Positions 16,851 to 23,094 of a stretch of DNA of 64,000 bases are shown here, in pieces. The stretch spans positions 124,001 to 188,000 of the forward strand of contig NZ_BBMA01000006.1 of the NCBI RefSeq assembly GCF_000971215.1, read 5' to 3'. Every line of letters starts with the position of its first letter. Within the stretch, counting starts at the first letter, position 1. Source of the stretch: Demequina silvatica. GTDB lineage: Bacteria; Actinomycetota; Actinomycetes; Actinomycetales; Demequinaceae. The notes under the pieces are model-generated. The model saw nothing but the letters and a program-made list of their open reading frames with translations. It searched no databases and was not told the DNA's origin. The position numbers were made by a program, and so were the translations under genes.

Positions 16851-18335
16851 CTAGTAGGCGCCCTTGCCCGCGACCACAGCCCAGACGGTCCTGAGCAGGA
16901 TCACGGCGTCCAGGCCGAGCGTCCAGTTGTGCGTGTAGTGCAGGTCCAGGCGGACGCTCTCCTCCCAGGAGAGGTCGGAGCGGCCGCTCACCTGCCACAG
17001 GCCGGTGATGCCGGGCCGGACCAGCTGGCGGCGGAACACGTCCGCGTCCCACAGCTCGGTCTCGGAGGGCAGCGGCGGGCGCGGGCCCACCAGCGACATG
17101 TCGCCCTTGAGGACGTTGAACAGCTGCGGGAGCTCGTCGAGCGAGTAGCGACGGATGAACCGTCCGACCGGCGTGATGCGCGGGTCGTCGTGGCGCTTGG
17201 CGAGGACGCCGTTGCCGTCATCTTGTGCCAGGGCCTCGGTGCGGCGCGCGTCCGCGTCCATGTACATGGAGCGGAACTTGAGCATCTGGAACGGCTCGTG
17301 GTCGAGGCCCACGCGCTGCTGCTTGTAGAGGACAGGGCCCTTGCTGGTCACCTTCACCGCGACGGCGATGGCGAGCATGGGCAGGGCGAGCAGGAGGACG
17401 ATGCACGCCGCACCTACCTTGTCGGCGGCGTACTTGAGCGCGCGGCTGGGTCCCGAGAAATGCGGGGGCTCGACGTGCATGAGCGGAAGGCCCGCGACCT
17501 GGCTGACGAGCACCCGGGGGGCGGCCACGTCCACCACGGTCGGCACCACGATCAGCCCGATGCCCGTGTCCTCCACCGCCCACTCGAGGCGGCGCGCCTC
17601 CGCGAGCGAGACGTCGTCGTTGCCCGCCAGCACGATGTATTCGGCGCCGACGCGCTGGGCGGCGACCGCCGCATCGTCCACCGAACCCAGGACGGGGATC
17701 TCGGTGAGGTCCTCCGCCAGCGGGCCGACCGTCGGGTTGGAGCCCGTGCCGGTGCCGCGCGCGCCCGAGAGGCAGACGCCGACGATGCTGTACGCGTGGT
17801 CGTAGTCGCCGTTGAGGCGGCGGACCATCTGCGCGACCGTGCGGCGCGGGCCGGCGATCACCACGGGCTGGCGCAGGCGGCCGGACTTGCGCTGCGTGTG
17901 GAGCCAGGCGCGCCAGGCGCGGCGGTAGCCGAAGAGCACGAGCGTGCCGACGGGCAGCGCGAACAGCAGGTAGCCGCGGCTGAGGGCCCAGCCGCCGAAG
18001 AAGCCCACGACGGCGACGATGGCGAACGTGCGCAGGCCGGCGGCGAGAACCCGCTGGTACTCATCGGGGCCGGAGCCGATGATGCGAATGTCGCGCGAGC
18101 GCGTCCAGCCGAGCTCGAGGATCCACAGCGCGGAGATGCCCACAGTCGCCCAGATGTACGCGGGTGCCGCGGGGCCCATGAGCGGGATGAACGGCTCCCA
18201 CCCGAAGCGGAGTCCGTGCGCGATCACCATGGTCATCGCGACCACGAACGCGTCCGTGAGCGCGATGCGGCGTTGGACGCTGCGCTGCCATTGCCTGGAG
18301 CGCTGCCCCACCGGCGCGGTTGCCGCTAGCACCAT
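16851..18335 (-). CDS. Polyprenyl-phosphate glycosyl-1-phosphate transferase (WcaJ/WbaP type)
   Basis: A 494-residue enzyme that starts repeat-unit synthesis by moving a sugar-1-phosphate onto undecaprenyl phosphate. The N-terminal half has about four hydrophobic helices and a CoA-binding-like middle domain (VVIAGPRRTVAQMV). The C-terminal bacterial sugar transferase domain has KGPVLYKQQRVGLDHEPFQM, LKFRSMYMDAD, RYSLDELPQLFNVLKGDMSL and VGPRPPLPSE. All catalytic blocks are present. ATG 18335 is the only reasonable start. Together with the flippase and polymerase genes it defines the locus as Wzx/Wzy type. Confidence 0.93.
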   Translation of the reverse strand: MVLAATAPVGQRSRQWQRSVQRRIALTDAFVVAMTMVIAHGLRFGWEPFIPLMGPAAPAYIWATVGISALWILELGWTRSRDIRIIGSGPDEYQRVLAAGLRTFAIVAVVGFFGGWALSRGYLLFALPVGTLVLFGYRRAWRAWLHTQRKSGRLRQPVVIAGPRRTVAQMVRRLNGDYDHAYSIVGVCLSGARGTGTGSNPTVGPLAEDLTEIPVLGSVDDAAVAAQRVGAEYIVLAGNDDVSLAEARRLEWAVEDTGIGLIVVPTVVDVAAPRVLVSQVAGLPLMHVEPPHFSGPSRALKYAADKVGAACIVLLLALPMLAIAVAVKVTSKGPVLYKQQRVGLDHEPFQMLKFRSMYMDADARRTEALAQDDGNGVLAKRHDDPRITPVGRFIRRYSLDELPQLFNVLKGDMSLVGPRPPLPSETELWDADVFRRQLVRPGITGLWQVSGRSDLSWEESVRLDLHYTHNWTLGLDAVILLRTVWAVVAGKGAY

Positions 18336-18373
18336 AGGTTGTCCCCCCGGTCAGCCCTTGTGCGGTCTGGTGG

Positions 18374-18934
18374 CTACTGCGCGTCCTCGGGCCCGTTGCG
18401 TCGAGCCGCGACGATCACGGTGGTGGCGCCCGCGACGAGCAGCACGCCCGCCCCGAGAGCCATGGTGGTGCCGGCGAAGCCGGTGGCGGAGAGCACGGCG
18501 CTGGTGGTTTCCGTGGCGGTGGTGCCGGTGTCCTCGCTCAGGACCGCAGTGTTGGTGACGTCCACCGCGACCGAGCCGACCGCGCCGCCGTCCACGATCC
18601 CGGTGGCGGTGACGGTGCCCGAGGCGTCGCTCGGGGTGCTGACGGTGAAGCTGGCGGCGCCGCTGCGCAGGGCCTTGGTGCCCGAGGTGACGGTGCCGGC
18701 GATCGCGGCGTCGAAGGTGGAGGCGCTGGTCTGGAGCGCCGCCTTGTCGCCGAGCGTGCTGGTGACGGTGCAGGTGAACGAGTCCCCGGCCGCCACGCTG
18801 GTGGCGCTGCAGGTGATCCTCGACTGGTCCTCCGGAGGCTCCGGCGACGGAGCGACGTATGCGAATGCGGCGGCCGGGGCGCATGTGATGCCCCCTGCCA
18901 GAACTGCGATTGCGATGGTGCGACGAACGTTCAC
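18374..18934 (-). CDS. Small LSxTG cell-wall-type surface protein, copy 2
   Basis: A 186-residue exported paralogue of the protein at 3461-3967. It has a signal peptide (RTIAIAVLAGGITCAPAAAF), one Ig-like domain with two cysteines (ITCSATSVAAGDSFTCTVT) and a sorting-like tail LSATG, hydrophobic helix, AARRN. GTG 18934 follows a G-rich ribosome site (GAGGGGG). It lies 38 bases upstream of the initiating phosphotransferase gene on the same strand. LSxTG fits a sortase-E-like substrate, but the sortase is elsewhere. Confidence 0.75.
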   Translation of the reverse strand: MNVRRTIAIAVLAGGITCAPAAAFAYVAPSPEPPEDQSRITCSATSVAAGDSFTCTVTSTLGDKAALQTSASTFDAAIAGTVTSGTKALRSGAASFTVSTPSDASGTVTATGIVDGGAVGSVAVDVTNTAVLSEDTGTTATETTSAVLSATGFAGTTMALGAGVLLVAGATTVIVAARRNGPEDAQ

Positions 18935-19063
18935 GTCACTTCCCCCTCATGCCCTCAGCGAGCACGGCCCCCCGGCTGGCTCGGTTTCGACAGTAGCACC
19001 GCATGTCCGGTTTGTCCGCAGTTTTTCCGTTGGTCCGGTTCCTTCCATCAGGGGTGCGCGGAC

Positions 19064-19140
19064 GTGACACATTGGAGTACGCACACACGCCTGTGCGAGC
19101 TTCAATGTGTCACCTCGAGGCATCGAGCACCGGTGTGTCA
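19064..19140. repeat. Palindromic repeat, family A, copy 1
   Basis: Begins GTGACACATTGGAGTACGCA and pairs with GCTTCAATGTGTCAC to form a hairpin of about 50 bases, followed by CATCGAGCACCGGTGTGTCA. It overlaps the last ten codons of the gene at 19110. The same unit occurs in the same orientation at 20163-20240 and inverted at 26063-26140. Confidence 0.75.
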
Positions 19141-20081
19141 GGGGAAGGTATCGCCGGGGCCGCAAGGCGGGCCGCGATGGTCTCCGCGAGCATGCGGCGA
19201 CACCACTCGGGCCGGTCCCGAAGCTCCTTGAAGGAGAAACGCACTGGCAGCCAGCCGATGGAGGCGAACTCGGTGTTCCGCTCGCGGTCACGCGCAACGT
19301 CCTCGGGGCTGGTGTGGTCGGCGTCGCCGTCGCACTCGAGGTCGATCCTTGCGGCGCGGTGGATCGCGTCGGGCGTGCGGTCCCGCCCTTGGACGACCAT
19401 CAGGACCTGCCACTCGAGGTCCGCGAACTCGGGTCCGGTGAAGACCTCACGCTTCGCCATCACCTCGGTCGGCGACGTGGCTCCCGCGACGAACTCGCCC
19501 ATGATCCCGTTGAATATGCTCCGATCCGGGAGCCGACTGCGCCGAGCTCCGGCCTCGATGACCTTGTCGGGCGTTGCGATCTCGAGCCACAGTGCGCGGT
19601 AGAGCACGTCCTTGCGACGCTTGCGTGGCGCGCACGCCCACGCATCCACCACGGCCTCGCCTCGCCCGACGCACCAGTCGTCGCGCGCCTCCTCCTTGTC
19701 CTCCGGCAGCACCGAGCGGGACAGGTGCACCCAGGAGGGAGTCCGCGCGTTCCAGGTGCGGACCGCGACGCAGCGGATCCGGGCCGGAGCCGGATATGCG
19801 GCGTTGAACAGGTGCAACGCAGATTCGCCCGAGATGAGGACACGCCAACCTGACCATCGTCGGACTGCCGCGCAGCGCACCGAGTGATCGTTTTCCAGGG
19901 CGGTGGCCACGTAGACGGCTGGCAGCAGCGCGACGAGCGTGCCCTCGCGCACGGCGCCCTCAAGACCCCGGCGCCCGATCCGCTTGATCAAGGCCTTGCG
20001 CGCCATGGTTCGCGGCTTGCCCTCCTGCAGCGCGGCCACCACTCGCGCCACCTTGCGATCGAGCTCGAGGGACCGTGGCAT
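19110..20081 (-). CDS. AbiEi-like/DUF559 (VSR-type endonuclease fold) protein
   Basis: A 323-residue protein common in actinobacteria. The N-terminal region with basic helices (KVARVVAALQEGKPRTMARK) resembles the winged-helix part of AbiEi antitoxins. The C-terminal third has the DUF559/VSR-like core: IDLECDGDADH, an RDRERNTEFASIGWLPVRF block. No partner AbiEii-like toxin is adjacent. ATG 20081 is preferred because the longer frame to 20240 is encoded by the palindromic repeat. The stop and last codons also lie in a repeat copy, so the whole gene is bracketed by two direct repeats, suggesting it may have arrived as a cassette. Activity is unproven. Confidence 0.65.
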   Translation of the reverse strand: MPRSLELDRKVARVVAALQEGKPRTMARKALIKRIGRRGLEGAVREGTLVALLPAVYVATALENDHSVRCAAVRRWSGWRVLISGESALHLFNAAYPAPARIRCVAVRTWNARTPSWVHLSRSVLPEDKEEARDDWCVGRGEAVVDAWACAPRKRRKDVLYRALWLEIATPDKVIEAGARRSRLPDRSIFNGIMGEFVAGATSPTEVMAKREVFTGPEFADLEWQVLMVVQGRDRTPDAIHRAARIDLECDGDADHTSPEDVARDRERNTEFASIGWLPVRFSFKELRDRPEWCRRMLAETIAARLAAPAIPSPDTPVLDASR

Positions 20082-20162
20082 GAAGTCAACGGTGCCGCTC
20101 ACCGTGGGCGCGATGGGCCGATGCGCGAAATCTGTGGAGAACGCGCGAGGCGGCGCTCCGGC

Positions 20163-20240
20163 ATGACACGTTGGAGCTCGCACACGCGCATGTGCGAGCT
20201 CCAATGTGTCATCGCGACGCATCGAGCACTCGTGTGTCAC
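20163..20240. repeat. Palindromic repeat, family A, copy 2
   Basis: Same unit and orientation as 19064-19140 (ATGACACGTTGGAGCTCGCA, then GAGCTCCAATGTGTCAT and CATCGAGCACTCGTGTGTCAC). It lies just upstream of the AbiEi-like gene and downstream of nothing but the CAP gene end. Hairpin arms here are nearly perfect (GGAGCTCGCACA and TGTGCGAGCTCC). Confidence 0.75.
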
Positions 20241-20276
20241 TGGGGCGCAGCCGGACGCCGCGCCGGCGGCGCCCCT

Positions 20277-20753
20277 CTACTCGGAGCTGACCGCCGCACC
20301 CTCGAAGAGCTGCGAGCACGCCCGCATGCCCGAGTCGCCGCCGTCGGGCAGCGGGTCCGCCTCCACGCACGCCACCGCGCCGATGGTGAAGTCCGCGTCC
20401 AGGATGTTCGCGCGATGCCCGGCCGAGCCCATCCACAGCTCCACCACCTCCTCCGCGCTCACGTCCGTGCGCGAGAGGTTCTCCCCCGCCTTGGCACCCT
20501 CGTGGCAGGTGGAGACCAGGACGTCGTGCTCGAGGTCGGGATCGGTCGCGAACGGCTCGGCGCGCTCCGCCGCCTTAGAAGCCAGGCACTCGTTCCACTT
20601 GAGCGGAGTCAGCCCGGCCTCGACGCGCGCGTCGTTGGACACGTCGAACAGCTCGCGCGCGAGGTCCTCCGGCGGGGTGGGGCCCGCGGAGCACCCGGTC
20701 AGCAACGCGACCCCCATCGCAAGCGAGGGAAGCGCGCGAGCCAGCCCGCGCAT
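20277..20753 (-). CDS. CAP/SCP-domain lipoprotein
   Basis: A 158-residue exported lipoprotein. The lipobox is LLTGC near residue 20, followed by a CAP (cysteine-rich secretory/PR-1) domain. Recognisable parts are LFDVSNDARVEAGLTPLKWN, the AGENLSRT segment and ELWMGSAGHRANILDADFT, which carry the usual His/Glu cavity residues. Three cysteines follow the lipobox. ATG 20753 puts the lipobox at the right distance; longer frames run into the YdcF gene. It lies two bases from the YdcF stop, so it ends a three-gene minus-strand operon. CAP proteins are extracellular and of unclear bacterial function. Confidence 0.8.
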   Translation of the reverse strand: MRGLARALPSLAMGVALLTGCSAGPTPPEDLARELFDVSNDARVEAGLTPLKWNECLASKAAERAEPFATDPDLEHDVLVSTCHEGAKAGENLSRTDVSAEEVVELWMGSAGHRANILDADFTIGAVACVEADPLPDGGDSGMRACSQLFEGAAVSSE

Positions 20754-20755
20754 CG

Positions 20756-21295
20756 TCAACAACCGTCCTCCAGCCACACCTTCACGAAAGCGGCGCTCTG
20801 ATACGCGTAGTGATACGCCCAGTACCAGGGGTCGAGGTGCTCGCCCGAGGAGAGGTACGCGATGTCGCCGTCCCAGCATCGCTCCATGATGACCCGCGTG
20901 CGCGTGAGGTGGGGCGTGGTGGTGATGACCGCGACGGACTCCCAGCCCTCGTCCTCCACCAGCGAGTGCAGCCAGCGGGCCTCGCCGCGGGTGGTGAAGG
21001 GGTCAGGCTCGGTGCAGAGCACCTCATACGTCTGAGCCGAGTCGCAGACGGCGGCAGCCTCGGGCCACTTGTCGCGCTCCTGATCCCACTCGCCGAGCGA
21101 GACGACCATGGTGTCGGTGAGGCCGTCGGCGATCATCTGCTCGGCGAGCTCGATGCGCGGCGCGGTGGGCGGACCGATGACGTAGACGGCGTCGACGGCG
21201 CGCGGCTCGTCGTGCGCGGGGAACACGTACAGCGGCAGCCCGATCAGCGCGACCGCGCCCGCGAGCGCCACCGCCAGGATCAGGAGCCGTTTCAC
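20756..21295 (-). CDS. YdcF/SanA-like (DUF218) membrane-anchored protein, copy 1
   Basis: A 179-residue protein with an N-terminal membrane helix (RLLILAVALAGAVALIGLP) and an outer DUF218-type domain: VDAVYVIGPPTAPRIELAEQ, a DPFTTRGEARWL block and VAVITTTPHLTRTRVIMER. The family is linked to envelope integrity in other bacteria, but its reaction is not known. GTG 21295 directly precedes the basic-hydrophobic anchor. It is a tandem duplicate of the next gene, which lies 65 bases upstream. Confidence 0.8.
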   Translation of the reverse strand: MKRLLILAVALAGAVALIGLPLYVFPAHDEPRAVDAVYVIGPPTAPRIELAEQMIADGLTDTMVVSLGEWDQERDKWPEAAAVCDSAQTYEVLCTEPDPFTTRGEARWLHSLVEDEGWESVAVITTTPHLTRTRVIMERCWDGDIAYLSSGEHLDPWYWAYHYAYQSAAFVKVWLEDGC

Positions 21296-21360
21296 GTGCG
21301 GCACCCTAGCGCGGCGAGGTTGCGGCGAGGTGACGGGCGCCTCGCAGACGGACGATGCGC

Positions 21361-21909
21361 CTAGCACCCCCGCTCGAACGCCACCTTCACGAACGCCGCA
21401 GTTTGATACAGGTACTGCTCGACCCAGAGCTCGAACCACAGCGGCTCGCCCGACTCGAAGTAGGCGATGTCGCCGTCCCAGCAGCGGCCCATGATCACGC
21501 GAGTGCGCGAGATGTGCGGCGCGACGGTGATGACGCCCACCGACTCCCAGCCGTGCTCCTCCTGCAGATCCCGCAGCCAGCGGGCCTCGCCGCGGGTGGT
21601 GAAGGGGTCGGGGGTGCCGCAGATGATCGTGTACTCCTGCGAGGTCTCGCACGCCTCGACCGCCTGCGGGACCCACTGGCGCTCCGCCGGGTCCTCGCTG
21701 ATGGACACCACCACGGTGTCGGTGAGGCCGTCCGCGACCATCTGCTCGGCGAGGTCCATGCGCATGTCCATGGGCGAGCCGAGGACGTAGACGGCGTCGA
21801 CTTCGCGGGGCTCGTCATGCGCGGGGTAGACGTAGAGCGGCAGGCCTACCAGCACGAACGCGATCCCGGCCGCGACCAGCGCGAGCAGCACCTTCCCCAG
21901 CCTCCCCAT
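21361..21909 (-). CDS. YdcF/SanA-like (DUF218) membrane-anchored protein, copy 2
   Basis: A 182-residue tandem paralogue of the protein at 20756. It has an N-terminal helix (KVLLALVAAGIAFVLVGLP), then VDAVYVLGSPMDMRMDLAEQ, DPFTTRGEARWLRD and VGVITVAPHISRTRVIMGR. Cysteine positions are conserved between the two copies (including the C-terminal GC), which suggests extracytoplasmic disulfides. The stop is followed at once by GGACGATGCG on the other strand (21350). Confidence 0.8.
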   Translation of the reverse strand: MGRLGKVLLALVAAGIAFVLVGLPLYVYPAHDEPREVDAVYVLGSPMDMRMDLAEQMVADGLTDTVVVSISEDPAERQWVPQAVEACETSQEYTIICGTPDPFTTRGEARWLRDLQEEHGWESVGVITVAPHISRTRVIMGRCWDGDIAYFESGEPLWFELWVEQYLYQTAAFVKVAFERGC

Positions 21910-21948
21910 GGGGTGACGGTAACCCGGGAGCGGTGGCGCCGGGAAGGC

Positions 21949-23094
21949 TCAGCCCCAGGGCTCCTCAGCCACCACCACGTCGCGCCCGGTCTCCGCGGAC
22001 TCGAGGATCGCGAGCGACAGCGCGTGATCCCACAGCCCCTCGGCGAGCGGGTACGGCGCCGGGCCCTCGCCGCGGGCCCACAGCCCCATGTCCCAGAGGA
22101 TCTGCGCGACCGCGAGGTCGTCCTCCGACATCCGGGACCCGTGCCACGCGTTCCTGTAGACGACCTCGCCGTCGAAGCTCGAGTGCCACAGCGCGTTGCC
22201 CTCGAGGTTCAGGTCCATGCCGGTGCGGCGGTGCTCGATCCGGCTCTCGACCGGGCCCTCGGCGGTGAAGCGCAGCACCGAGTCGTCGGCGATCTCGCCG
22301 TGGCTTCCCCGGATCACCATCCGCCGGTGCACGTACGGGTTCCACCACTGGTTGTCGACGAAGTCGTACAGCCCCATCCCCGCGTCCCCGAAGTCGAGCG
22401 TCGCGACCGTGGTGGTGCGCGGCTCCGGTTCGGGGACCTCGGCGCCGGCCGATCCCGGCTCCCCCGCGACCCACCCGGCGGGCGTGAGCGGATCCACCAT
22501 GGGCGCCGTGAACGTGCGCGCGGTGACCCGCGCCCCGGCGCCGGTGACAGGGGAACCCGACCCGAGCATCGTCCTCATCAAAGAAACGGCGTGATAGAGG
22601 TGCGTCGACGACAGCTGCACCTGGTGCGGCTTGCCGATGACGCCCGTCGCGAGCAGCGAAAGGCGCGCGGCGTGGCCGGGCATGCGGGTGTACTGCTCAG
22701 CGACCTGGACCAGGCCCGAGGCCCCTACCGAGGCCCACAGCGCGCGCAGCCCCGGAAGGTCGGGCGCGGGCGGGGTCTCGGCGAGCACGGGCACACCGGC
22801 CTCGACCACGGAGCGGATGACCCCCGGCGATGCCTCCCACGGCACCGCCGCGATCACGAAGTCCGGGCGCAGCGCCAGCGCCTGCTCGAGGCCCGCGACC
22901 GGCAGGTGGTCGTGAAGGTGCGCGGAGAACGGGGCGGCGTCGCGGCGTGCCTCGACCAGCGCATCGTGCGCCCGCGAGGGCGTCCGGCCCACGATCGCGA
23001 CCGGCTCGAGCCGCTCCGGCGCCATCGCCGCGAGCCGCAGGAAGAATCGCGTCCGCCACCCCGTGCCGACCACCGCGAACCGCACCGCGGTCAT
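21949..23094 (-). CDS. Gfo/Idh/MocA-family oxidoreductase
   Basis: A 381-residue NAD(P)-dependent enzyme. The N-terminal Rossmann fold reads MTAVRFAVVGTGWRTRFFLR and has the family AETPPAPDL segment in place of the more common E-K-P motif. The second half is a beta-sheet domain with LYDFVDNQWWNPYVHRR. Members act on sugars, inositols or related alcohols, and the substrate here is unknown. Its ATG overlaps the stop of the upstream dehydrogenase gene as ATGA, so the two are coupled. Confidence 0.8.
   Translation of the reverse strand: MTAVRFAVVGTGWRTRFFLRLAAMAPERLEPVAIVGRTPSRAHDALVEARRDAAPFSAHLHDHLPVAGLEQALALRPDFVIAAVPWEASPGVIRSVVEAGVPVLAETPPAPDLPGLRALWASVGASGLVQVAEQYTRMPGHAARLSLLATGVIGKPHQVQLSSTHLYHAVSLMRTMLGSGSPVTGAGARVTARTFTAPMVDPLTPAGWVAGEPGSAGAEVPEPEPRTTTVATLDFGDAGMGLYDFVDNQWWNPYVHRRMVIRGSHGEIADDSVLRFTAEGPVESRIEHRRTGMDLNLEGNALWHSSFDGEVVYRNAWHGSRMSEDDLAVAQILWDMGLWARGEGPAPYPLAEGLWDHALSLAILESAETGRDVVVAEEPWG

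Noticed and set aside
20082..20240. Longer N-terminus for the AbiEi-like protein
   Set aside because: The extra residues are encoded by the palindromic repeat and its complement, so they are chance coding.
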